Below are positions 1-10,110 of a DNA stretch of 64,000 nucleotides, piece after piece. Under the pieces are notes generated by a model that was not told the origin of the DNA, searched no databases, and saw nothing but the letters and a program-made list of their open reading frames with translations. Each line of letters begins with the position of its first letter. Within the stretch, counting starts at the first letter, position 1. Origin of the DNA: Hawksworthiomyces lignivorus (taxonomy: Eukaryota; Ascomycota; Sordariomycetes; Ophiostomatales; Ophiostomataceae); contig NTMA01000021.1 in assembly GCA_002917075.1 (NCBI GenBank), forward strand, positions 372,001-436,000. Reading direction: 5' to 3'. Made by a program: the position numbers and the translations under genes.

Positions 1-134
1 CATTTCTCTTTCTCTGTTCTCTTCTACATCTCAAAGCTTGCTGGGCTAGCTACTTGACGGCTGTGCCGATTTATCCTTATTATTTATCTTTATAATATAC
101 ATTCCTTCTCTTTACTTTTTTTTTTTTTTTCAAA

Positions 135-1050
135 ATGGTCTTCGCACTGACAATTCTGGCTGCTGCTTGCCTTGTCTCCGCTTCTACGCCGCCTGGCTTC
201 CAGCCGGCTACAGGCGGGGATCTTGTTGTCGACTTCAGCAACATGCTGATCAATGGCCAGGTTGTTCCTAAGAACGGTCAGTACTGCTGAGACTATGTGT
301 ACAGCTAGCCTACAAAATAAACCTTCTTCTAATTCTTTATCAGCTGTGGCAAACCAACCGCAAATCGGTACCACACAGCGCCTGACGGGTTCGTCGTATA
401 CTGTCATTATGGTGGATTTGGACATTCCGACCAACAATCCACGACAGACATCGACGTTGCTGCACTGGTTGCAGATGGGCCTAACGCCTGACACACAAGC
501 TACCCGGCTAGGTGGCAATAACAACAACAACGGCGGCAACAACGGTGGCAACAACCTTCAGCGACAGAGCGTCTTCCTGCTTCGAAATAGCAGCGGCCAG
601 GCTCCCGCTGCCCCCTACATCAGCCCCAATCCACCAGCCCGCATCCCACTTAGTCACACCTATGCGCAGATCCTGGTCGACACCAGTGGGGTCTCCGCCC
701 AATCGACAAGCATGACCACTTTGATGAATGCAGCCATGAGCCGCCAGAACTTCAATGTTCAGCAAGTCCTGCAGCAAGCCGGTCTGCAGAACAAAGTGGT
801 AGCGGGTAACTTCTTCAATGTGACCAATCCGGGCCCTGCGCAAAAGGGCAATGATCAGGAGGGCGACGTTGGTGCTGATGCCACCGGGAGCGGTAACTCA
901 TCGACCACAACGACCGGGAGCACCAGCTCAACAACCGGGAGCACCAGTTCGACAACCGGAACCGTCTCAAAGTCTAGCGCCGCGAGCCTGTCTATTATCT
1001 CTGCTGCTACTGTCTTTGCCGGTGTCGTTGCTTTTATCTTTGCCTTGTAG
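135..1050 (+). CDS. Secreted PEBP-like protein, probable GPI anchor (2 exons)
   Basis: Exons 135-276 and 344-1050 join across a 67-bp GT-AG intron (phase 1) to give 282 aa. The start at 135 opens a signal peptide (hydrophobic residues about 3-16, then SASTPP). After the junction the PEBP core shows VDLDIP (family DPDxP motif), LLHWLQMGL (family HW segment) and HTYAQILV. This fits the phosphatidylethanolamine-binding protein family, whose members bind lipid headgroups or inhibit proteases or kinases. An Asn/Gly-rich loop encoded by CAA/GGC-type repeats (about 515-560) interrupts the fold between these motifs. The C-terminus is Ser/Thr-rich, with three near-identical GSTSSTT units, and ends in a hydrophobic tail (SIISAATVFAGVVAFIFAL). 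That layout is typical of a GPI-anchored cell-surface protein. Family and surface location are inferred from motifs; ligand unknown. Confidence 0.82.
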
Positions 1051-2486
1051 GGAGTAAAGAGCAACTCACCCCTATCCATGATCTTCATGCTTTCCGCGAA
1101 TATTGTTGAACTATGATCAAACCCTCCACCCTGTTTGGGGCCGAGTGATTCTGATTTCCTGCGAGCCTCACTATCTTCACTTCACACTGACTTCAATGTC
1201 TTTTTAAACGTTTTTGCCTTGTCGTTGAGTAAAAATTATGTTTGTATGTACTTTTCAAAATTTCACCTTATTTTCTCTTTTCGCAGGTGTTAAAAATCCC
1301 AACAAAAAAGTCCCGGTATATAGCAGTAAACACAAGGTAAGTCTACTCAGGAGTTTGTTGCCTTCATTAAATAGACTCATGCTCTGGAGACAAAATTTCG
1401 CATTGCTTCCTGAGAAATCTGCACTCTGGACAGTGGCCGCGATTAGTAAGGTTTCCACTATTAATACGGAGAAATGTGTGACCAGTTGGAGTAATATGGG
1501 ATACTTGTACGAGCACACGCATTGCTGTCTGCCGCGCGGGCACCGGCATGCTGGTTCAACGCAACCCACCAAATCTACGGTGCAGGACGGGAGCGCTAAG
1601 CAACTTTAATATTACGCTAGTCCATTTTTGGATTCCGCGCGCGTTCCCCAATTTTTACTGCTTTGTTATTTCATAACCGAAGCCTTTCAACATCGCCAAC
1701 GACGCAGAAGTTGTACTAAAGTGCTCTTATCTCAGACGGATTTGGTGATTAGTAGTTAATAGATCTGGCTTTGATTCTAGCGTTTGTACCTCGTTGAAAA
1801 TCAAATGAAGGGAAAATAACTTAGAAGGGCGACGTATGCGGAACCCAAGATTATTAAATTGTCATTGTGAAAGTCTCCGACAGTGTTTTGGTAGCTAAAT
1901 TAAACCATCTAGATGCGTTTCTTCTCGAAGTACGGAGCATAATTTGGTATCCAGCCCACTAAATCCATACACTCTAATATACATAACTAGAAGGGGGCAT
2001 TTTTAAGCCTCGCCCACCACAAATAAATAACAGACCATTGCTTAACAATCGAATTCACAGTCAACAGGGAAGGCACCAATTGTTCATCCGTATGTAACAG
2101 CCTGTCGTCCCCTAGATGGAAACAATCTTTAATTCCATAAATGAGATATTTACTGTTGTAAAAGAGTATACAGGACATTGCATAATATACACGTAGGGTA
2201 AACTAGAAGATTCTGTGCCTTTACCTTTACATTGTTGGCTGTGACCCTGGTGCCACTGTACAGTATTGGCTACGTCCCTCCTCATCCCCTTCCCTTAGCC
2301 GCATTTCTTTTCTCTCCTCTCTTTCTCTCTCCTCCCCCCTCTCTCTCTTTATATATATATATATATATATCTCCATTTCTATATACAGACAAGCTACTGC
2401 CTTCCTTCTTTTTAGAGACCGTATTGCTATTGATTTCTTCTATCTGTTTATCATTCTCCACAGTCTTTAATCCTGCAATATAGACG
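1051..2486. other. Intergenic: no supported gene
   Basis: This 1.4-kb stretch lies between the PEBP-like gene and the flavoprotein gene. Short open frames (for example 1238-1609) have no recognisable domain and no coding-like composition. The distal part (about 2275-2480) is a strong C/T-rich tract with a (TA)n run, and probably forms the promoter and leader of the flavoprotein gene. A partial copy of the dispersed motif (TACGGAG) lies at 1931. Confidence 0.6.
2350..2370. repeat. (TA)n microsatellite in a pyrimidine tract
   Basis: About ten uninterrupted TA units follow a long C/T-rich run (2281-2349), roughly 115-135 bp upstream of the flavoprotein start codon. CT-rich stretches next to the transcription start are common in fungal promoters. 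The TA run could act as a TATA-like element and is likely length-polymorphic. Confidence 0.8.
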
Positions 2487-3896
2487 ATGCTCGAAAGCTT
2501 CTCCTCTCTCTCCTTGTACTTTTACCTCATTCCCGCTTCAATTATTCTCGGTACACCCCTTCTGCTTCGCTTGACATCCTCGTCTCCTAAAAGAACTACC
2601 ATGGCCGTGTCTGCTTCTTCACCAGCACCCCATCACACCGTAGTCATTCTCGGTGCAGGGTTCGTTGGTGTCCCCATGGCCCATCACCTCCTCAAGCACA
2701 CTCCAGCTAGCGTCGCCCTGCGTGTAGTGCTTGTCGCTCCCAATGACGCCCTCTACTGGGCCCCGGCAACACCACGTGGCTTCTTGCCATCTGAAGATGG
2801 CAAAGACGATCCAAAGGGCAACCCAGGCTATAGTGACGAAAAATTGTTCTATCCGATTGCGCCATCCTTCACGAAGTATGGGGATCGCTTCGAGCAGGTA
2901 TTGGGCCGAGCCCAACGACTCGACCCAGACAGCCAGATCGTCGAGGTCAAGCTCCTCAAGGACCCCGGTGGCACGAAGCAGATACATTACGACACGGCTA
3001 TTGTCGCCACCGGATCCGACTTTCGCAACGATGTGCCATTTAAAATCGTGTCGAATGGCGGCACAGCGGAGACAAAGGCCGCAATCGCGGAATACCGTGC
3101 GCGTATTCGTACAGCGCGGAGCATCGTTGTGGCGGGCGGCGGCATGACGGGTGTCGAGTTGGCGGGCGAGCTTGGCTATGCATACGGCAAGTCGAAGCAG
3201 AAGGACATCGTGTTGGTTGTCAGTGACACTTTGCCTATGAGTGGCTCCGGAGTCAAAGATGGCGTGCAGGAGTATACAGCGCGAGAGTTGGCAAAACTGG
3301 GCGTGCGGGTCCTGAAGAACACGCTCGTAGTCAGCGCCGAACCTGATATGAGCGAGGGTAGCCAAACAGTCCTCAGCCTCACAAACAAAGAGGACAAAGG
3401 AAAAACAACTACTCTCGTAGCCGACGTCTACATCCCGGCGTTCGGTGTCACGTCTAACACCCAGTTCCTGCCACAGAGGTTGCTAGACACTTCCGCAGCT
3501 GGTAACCGCCGCGTCCGTACACGCCAGACGCTGCAGGTAGAAGGATATGACAATATTTTTGTGGCGGGTGATGCGGCCAATCTAGAGTCGCAGTCACTAA
3601 AGCATGCGGATGACCAGATCCAGTTCCTGTCAGCCCAGTTGCAGGCATATCTTCAGAGCTGGCTGGTCAAGAAAAACAAAGGATCAATGCATCAGGCACA
3701 GGAGCTAAAGATATATACTCCAGGAACAACTCTAATAGTAGCTTATTCGCTTGGCCCAGGAGGCGGCACAGGCCAGATCGGCTCGTGGAAGCTGCTGAGC
3801 TTCCTCGTATGGTTCTTGAAAGCACGTTTTCTCGGAACGCAATATGCAGCTGATTTTACGGATGGCAAGCGAACAGTGACTAACACAAAATGGTAG
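2487..3896 (+). CDS. AMID/FSP1-type FAD-dependent NAD(P)H oxidoreductase
   Basis: Intronless gene of 469 aa. The Rossmann FAD motif VILGAGFVGVPMA lies near residues 53-65, the NAD(P)H-binding motif VAGGGMTGVELAGELG near 214-229, and the FAD-ribityl motif NIFVAGDAANLE near 356-367. These place it in the AIF-like/AMID (AIFM2/FSP1) branch of pyridine-nucleotide disulfide oxidoreductases, single-FAD enzymes that oxidise NAD(P)H and reduce quinone-like acceptors. The first ~35 residues form a hydrophobic membrane segment if the ATG at 2487 is used. A second in-frame ATG at 2601 sits in a better context (accATGG) and would give a soluble 431-aa form starting just before the FAD motif, so dual localisation by alternative starts is possible. 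A hydrophobic WKLLSFLVWFLKARFLG segment near the C-terminus may touch membranes. Convergent with the malic enzyme gene. Confidence 0.88.
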   Translation: MLESFSSLSLYFYLIPASIILGTPLLLRLTSSSPKRTTMAVSASSPAPHHTVVILGAGFVGVPMAHHLLKHTPASVALRVVLVAPNDALYWAPATPRGFLPSEDGKDDPKGNPGYSDEKLFYPIAPSFTKYGDRFEQVLGRAQRLDPDSQIVEVKLLKDPGGTKQIHYDTAIVATGSDFRNDVPFKIVSNGGTAETKAAIAEYRARIRTARSIVVAGGGMTGVELAGELGYAYGKSKQKDIVLVVSDTLPMSGSGVKDGVQEYTARELAKLGVRVLKNTLVVSAEPDMSEGSQTVLSLTNKEDKGKTTTLVADVYIPAFGVTSNTQFLPQRLLDTSAAGNRRVRTRQTLQVEGYDNIFVAGDAANLESQSLKHADDQIQFLSAQLQAYLQSWLVKKNKGSMHQAQELKIYTPGTTLIVAYSLGPGGGTGQIGSWKLLSFLVWFLKARFLGTQYAADFTDGKRTVTNTKW

Positions 3897-4478
3897 GCAA
3901 GGAAGCATTTTGCTCGCCCTAGAAATAGACTCGGCAGTATCCATCATCTCAGGATAATTCAAACTTTCTTTCCCTCCTAGAAATACTGTGCTAATGGCCA
4001 AACAATATTACCAATTAATCTGTACTTCACTTCTGCAACGATTCTTGACGTAAGCATTGTTTAAAAAAGCTATCGTTTGATTCTACTTCTCTTCGACCTC
4101 TGTTAATCTTGTCTTTCGTTCATCGCTCCTTTTGTATATTCCTCTTCTCAACGCTCTCGTCATTTTATACCGCAAATTAAAGAAAGAGGATCACAATTCC
4201 TCCTCTCAATGAAGATTTTCTCTCACTCTATCTTTCCTATAAGAACTCTAGAGAAACGGCAGTCTTCAAATATCTAAGAAAAAAGGAGTGAAACAATAAA
4301 TATGGAATAGGACGGCAGCAGAGAACCGAAGCGAGAAAGAAAAATTTGACCCCCGTCGGAACGCTTGCCAACATATAAACGTAACCAAAAGACAGGTAAG
4401 AGTAACTCTGCCTAGGTGCCTCTCGTTGTAAGATAAAATTTTGGAGGCAATGAAAGAACCGCCAAGCCTGCTCGGCTT
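3897..4478. other. Convergent 3' intergenic region
   Basis: This 582-bp spacer separates two stop codons that face each other (flavoprotein on +, malic enzyme on -). It must hold both 3' UTRs and both poly(A) sites. A/T- and purine-rich segments are present (about 4160-4345), but no gene or structured RNA is recognisable. Confidence 0.6.
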
Positions 4479-6959
4479 TTAAGTTCGAGGATCATAGACG
4501 TGCTGCTTGATGTACTTTGTCAAAGCGACATCACCCCATTCTTCCCATTCAACCCATTGCTCTTCAGGGAGAGTGCTGACCTTGTCGCGCCGGGCGGCCT
4601 TCATTACTTCGCGAGCAACAATTAGGCTTGCATCTCGCACACGCTCAATCCGGGGGTAGATTAAACCCTTATGGATTTCCTCTGCGTTCAGAGAGTTGGC
4701 AAGAGCTTCAGCAGAAGTGTAAATCATATCATCTGTCACCTTCGAGGCCTTGGCCAGGATGGCACCGAGACCAATACCAGGGAAGACGTAGACGTTGTTG
4801 CCCTGGTTGGGGTGATAAGTGATGCTCTGGTCGGCGGTCTTGACCGTATACTGCGAGAAGGGCGAGCCAGACGCAAAGATGGCGGTGCCATCAGTCCAGT
4901 TCACAGCCTGCTCAAAGGTACATTCGGCCTTGGTCAGGGGATTGCTCAGTGGGAAGAGAATCGGCCTCCGGTTCAGGCCACCGGCGTCGACTGATGCCTT
5001 AAGGGCGCGGACGACAGATTCCGTGAACACACCAAACGTTGCCGTCAGGCCAACGAGTGCAGAAGGTTTGACGTATTCAATAACCTCTTCCAACGTGCGG
5101 AACTGGTGACCATTGTTGTCGCCGCGAGCAAAGTACTTCTTATGGTCGGCCAATTTGTCACCACGGTCCTTGGTTACGAGGCCCTTGGTGTCGACCAGCC
5201 AGAACTTGTCGCGTGCCGCCTGTTCAGACAGACCGCGGCGGGTGTAGTATTCCACCAGCTGCTTCGCGACACCAACACCGGCAGAGCCAGCACCCATAAA
5301 AACCAAGCGCTGCTCTTCAATCGGCACGCCAGACAGGTTAACAGCACCGATATAACTGTTGGATCTTATGTCAGTACAAAACTACATGGTATCAAAGGAC
5401 CTTCTTAAGTCGAATTATTCAGGTTACTTACCCTGCAAGGACAACCGCACCAGTACCTTGGATGTCATCGTTGAAGCACCGGTACTTGTTTCGATAACGA
5501 GCAAGGTAGTTGAAGGCCTTCTCGCTCTCGAAGTCCTCAAACTGAACGACCATACGAGGAAAGACCTCGGCGCAGGCCTCCATGAACTCATCCATGAAAT
5601 CCTGCTGCTCACTGACAGGCACCCGCTTGGCGCGGATGCCAAGATAGAGCGGATCTTTGAGGTTTGTCTCGTTGGCGGTGCCGCAGTCCAAGACAATGGG
5701 AAGCGTCCTCTCTGGACGGATACCAGCAGCACCTGTGTACAGAGCCAATTTTCCGATCTGTGACTGTCAGCATTCGTAGCCCACGAGAAAAAAGACCGAA
5801 ATAAGCAGAACTGGTTGTTGGCTAGCTAGCTTACTGGGATACCGACGCCGTTGATTCCGAGATCACCGAGGCCCAAAATACGCGACCCGTCTGTGACCAC
5901 GCAAATTTCTGGACTGGGGTACGGCCAATTCCGTAGAATTGTCTTCATGCTCTTCCGCTGCTTAATAGAGATGTAGAGGGCCTCGGGTCTGGTATACAAG
6001 GTGGAGTACTGAAGGCAGACGTCACCGATGGTGGGCGTATAGACGAGCGGCATCAGCTCCCGGGCATTGTCAATGAGAAGACGATAGAAAAGGTCGACAT
6101 TCTCGCTTTTGATGGTGGAAAGATAGAGGTATCTGTCGACATCTGTCGGGCGAGAACGAATCATCTTCATGGCGCGGTGGCATTGCATGTCTAGGTTCTC
6201 CATGACATGAGGGAGTAGACCCGTCAGGTTCTTGGACACACGCTCATCTGGCGTGAAGGAGAGGCCTATTGAAGTTAGAAGGGGTTCCTGGTAGTTGCAA
6301 CAATGCTATGTTGCAGGATTGAATACAGTCAAGAACAAACCCTTATTCCAGTGTGCTTCTCGCAGCACCTGATAGCCAGCGGCCTTTTGATGCGGAATAT
6401 ACTCTGTCATTTGGAATTGCTGGACTTCTCCGTAGTTGGTCTGGGTGTATCCACGGTGTTGATCCAAGGAAGCCATTTTCATAGCTTCTTCAATGGCAGA
6501 TAAGTCGACGGACGACATTGGATTTAAAGAAGAAATACGACGGTTGGACGAGAGGGACATCCGCTTGTTAGATATAGAAGACTGCGAAGACCGGGCAGAG
6601 GCTACGGATGCAGATGGAGAGGATGAGCGTGGGGTGGATGCGTCTGAACTGGACGTGCTGTATGAATATGACGCCATGGGCACCATTGCATTAGACTGCA
6701 GAGGGCGACGGCGGCGAAGATGGGGGGGTGCGTGGGGAGACTTAAAAGTAAAAAAGGATGTTCTAAAAGGAGGAGAAGAAAAAGAGGCGGAGACGCCGAG
6801 GTTAGGGGCAATAGAGAGAGATGTAGTAGCTGAAAGGGTAGCAGTTGCAATTGCAGAAGATGGAGAAGAGCTAGATGCTGTAAATCGAATAGCGGGAGAA
6901 GTAGAAGGTTGCGAAGAGGAACAGAAAGAGACTATAGCTGTGGGAAGACCACGGAGCAT
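4479..6959 (-). CDS. Malic enzyme, probably mitochondrial NAD(P)-dependent (4 exons)
   Basis: Exons on the minus strand are 6959-6341, 6265-5835, 5757-5432 and 5355-4479, with 75-77 bp GT-AG introns. They join in frame to 750 aa. Malic enzyme oxidatively decarboxylates malate to pyruvate. Family landmarks in order are WNKGLSFTPDERVSKNLTGL, LMPLVYTPTIGDVC, SRILGLGDLGINGVGIPIGK (across the second intron), CFNDDIQGTGAVVLAG (across the third), the dinucleotide fold LVFMGAGSAGVGVAKQL and PLSNP. The start is uncertain. The frame stays open to an ATG at 7364, with others at 7121, 6686 and 6677. I prefer 6959 because MLRGLPTAIV opens a Ser/Ala/Arg-rich, acid-poor presequence ending RRRRPLQSNA...YSYSTSS, which resembles a mitochondrial processing region. 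NAD versus NADP preference cannot be read with confidence. Confidence 0.93.
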
Positions 6960-7730
6960 GCAAGGCAAAGCCGTTAGGTTAGACTCCTGCAGCAGCAACA
7001 TGAAAGACACGAGCGGTTGTCTACGGAGACCAGCGAGGGATAGTCCATTTAAGATATTTCGGCGGCACGGAATCAAGAGGCTTGGCCGTGGAGCTAACGA
7101 AGTCGTTACTGCTGATCCCATGCGGACACTGCTATTCAGAGCATGGGTGCTCAATGATGAAGGGGTGCGAGACAGGGGGGTTTGAAGGGGCGGATGAAGT
7201 GATTGGAGAAAACGCCGGGAAGAAACGAGATGACAGCGCGCGAAGATGGGCATTAACAGAGAAGGAAACAAGAGGGAGGGATGGCGGGCTAGATTTCGTC
7301 GCACGCACGTTTCAAGAAGTTTTGACAAGAAGAATAGGGGAGAGGCCTGGAGAGACAGAAACATATCTTCGTGGAAACGGACGGCGGGACAAAGGGGGAA
7401 GAGAAAGGCAAATAAGAGGACGAGAATTATGTTTTACGCGGGTAGATAGGTGAGGCATGCACGCCGAACTCTTAAGAGGTCAATGGGCGTCGTTTACGGA
7501 AATGCAGCGGAAGAATCGCCTTGTACATGTACAAGCCTCTAAAAAGTGTGTATCTCTCTGGAAAAGAGCAAGAATACATACTAACAGATGACTGTGGGGT
7601 GCAGCGATACGCAGACCATGCCGGAATCACCCGGCACGTTTTAAAGTACATGTTCGTAGTACTTTTGCTTTGGTACGTGAAAGTGGTCCAGGAACGGGAC
7701 AAGGGTTCCAAGGGTCCTGCAAGTATATGC

Positions 7731-7753
7731 GACTCCGTACGCTGTACGGAGTG
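7731..7753. repeat. Inverted repeat with GTAC/CCG core (GACTCCGTAC-gct-GTACGGAGTG)
   Basis: Two 10-bp arms, matching at nine positions, flank a 3-bp loop and form a potential hairpin. The arms are the same word as the dispersed TACGGAGTA family. No flanking target duplication or open frame is apparent. Confidence 0.75.
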
Positions 7754-10083
7754 CGTACCTTTCTTGTCTTATTTGCTAACTACGACGGTACAAAATACGT
7801 GTGCCATTCTCCCTTGGTAGACAAGTTGAGTTGGCTACTGGAGAGGGGCACACTCGTGTCTTTGAGGGTTGAGGTGAGAGACAACCGTGTTGCCTTGATA
7901 ATATACAAAGTAGAAGAGCATCTTACAAAGTACAGCTGTGCATAGGACTGCTCCGTATTGCGGAGATGTATACGAAAGCGCACGGGAGGGAGACTGAAAT
8001 CATTCGCGGAGTCATATCGTTGTCGGGAGGTACACACGTAATTAAGCATACGGGCATTTGTGCTTCCTAAATAGGAAAAAGTATTCGAAAATGTTGGGGG
8101 AGGATGTCAAATGAGAGCGAACATCGGCGTGAAGACGACAAGAGACGTGGAGTTATTGGATGCCGACAAAAAGAGAGATTACCAGCATAGGCCGTCTGAC
8201 CAGCTTGGGTTTTGCTTAATCGGTACTTTGTCCTTTTTACACCGCAGTTTGGGGCCAGAGCCAGAGACTCTCGGGCTTGGAACGGAACCGTCATCTTCGT
8301 TCTGCAACAGTCCACTGCAGAGCGTCTCCCTCGTGACATAAAAAAGGAAGAAAAGAAAAGGGGCATAGACACAAAGAAGAACAGAATTGCAACAATGGCA
8401 ATTTACAATACTACTTCGGATTCATGAGCGGATGCTGTATACGTACAAGTACGTACTGTGACTGGCCTGCTTGACGTATGGAATATTGAAGAACTAGCAA
8501 AATGCAAAATGCAAAAAAAAAAAAGTATGGAGTACAGATACGGAGTACTCACATTGTAATAAAAAAAAATAATAAAAAAAAAACTGTTGGACTCCTCAGG
8601 TGCATCGTCCAATGTGCGGAGTACATGCTGTAGGTGATGCTAGATACGCACGAGAATGTATGTATAAGAGTAGCTTGGTACCCCTGCCACCTGCAGCTTA
8701 GCTTGCAGGAGCCACACCTTCGGATCGCTAGATCAGCCGGCACCCTTGGGAGTTGGGTTCCGAGGAAGGATGGACGAGAGAGCTTGAGATAAAATGAACA
8801 GTGGGCACTTTAGAATTGCCACCACAGATGACTACGGTTCCATTTTTCTTGGTGTGGGGTTTTCCTGCGACTAAGCCCACGTACGTGCAACCATGTCTTT
8901 TCTAACGTTCCAGACAGATACGCAGAGTACTCTGCTGACCTGTGGAGAAGCGCATCTTCGAGAACAACAACAATTTCCTACTTGAGCAAGATAGCAGAGG
9001 CCGGATTGCTTCGTAAATAGAGTAATCTCAAAACGACGTGTAAAATCATGAGAAATTTACTTGCGACGGTTTTTAACAAGCCAGTACAGTATCTCTATGT
9101 GCGAAGAAAAAGCAAATAAAAAGATAGGACCTGCGGCTGGCCAATAGAAAAAGAAACAAATGATATGAAAAGGGATTGAGACTTGAGTGTGGTGTGTCTC
9201 CCCTACTTTATTAGGCGATGTCACAACGTGCCGAACCGTGGGTCTGGAGATTCCCAGCCCAGCGTCTCCTGCTTTTCTTTAATTCTGCGTTTTTTTCCCT
9301 ATGGGATTACTTCTCATGCTCATGTCGCCCCGCGGGTTGCGTCTTTATTTGCACTTGCATGCTTCAGCTTTCTTCTAACGCGCCTTTTTCTTTCTTAATT
9401 CTTCTCATAGGCACGTGATAATCTCATCTAGTCTGAGTCGCCTCAAAATGAGAGACAGATAATGCAACCACATGAAAGAAAATGCCGCTTTTTAGTTCTC
9501 TTCAGTCTCGTCAGTGTAAAGGTCTGCGGGGAGCAGCAAACCACTATGGTGAGGTTTTTGTAGTGAGTCATATTGCAACTGTTTTCTTAAGAACGATGCA
9601 CCTTATACGAGTCGAACCCGCGTGGGTGCCACATGGAGCACATTTTCAAGAGCCTTCCTCATGCATGTCTAAACGAGTATTTTCCTACTCGTACCTTTAC
9701 ACATGTACGAGCGTGTATTATTCGAAACCTACCCTCCTACCGAATAGTAGTGCTAATAAAGGAATATCCAACGAAATGAATATGAGTCCCCGATATTTCC
9801 CGATTAGCTGTCACAGACTCTACTAACCCTTGTCACTTAGCAGAAATCAAACCCCTCTTTTTCAGTTGTTTCTTAAATCAATCTGCACACACTGTTTTGA
9901 AAGCGCCTCTTTTCTCAGAACTTCAATGCTAGTCCCCTTGTTCTATTGGTATGCTTACGTACAAAATGTATGCACTGTGCAAGCATGGAGCTTGTCTGCG
10001 TAGCTTTTGAATTTGCGTCACACTTGAAGTGGTCCGCAGCTCCACTTGTCTCAAACAAGACATTGGAATCTAAGCTTTGTTTG

Positions 10084-10110
10084 AAAAAAAAAAAAAAAAA
10101 AAAAAAAAAA
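10084..10110. repeat. Poly(A) run, 27 bp
   Basis: Uninterrupted run of 27 adenines in intergenic DNA. There is no adjacent retroelement coding sequence, so a retroposed 3' end is not supported. Exact length may be affected by sequencing. Confidence 0.85.

Noticed and set aside
2619..3365. 248-codon minus-strand frame inside the flavoprotein gene
   Set aside because: Shadow of a G/C-rich coding exon; the plus strand has all the family motifs.
6493..7185. 230-codon plus-strand frame opposite malic enzyme exon 1
   Set aside because: It is antisense to a Ser/Arg-rich N-terminus whose composition keeps the opposite strand open; the product is low-complexity with no motif.
9590..9650. tRNA-like B-box on the minus strand (GGGTTCGACTC)
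   Set aside because: The T-stem does not pair and no acceptor or anticodon arm can be drawn around it.
10084..10110. Retroposon tail suggested by the A27 run
   Set aside because: No upstream coding remnant, target-site duplication or second copy could be seen; similar homopolymers occur throughout the intergenic DNA.
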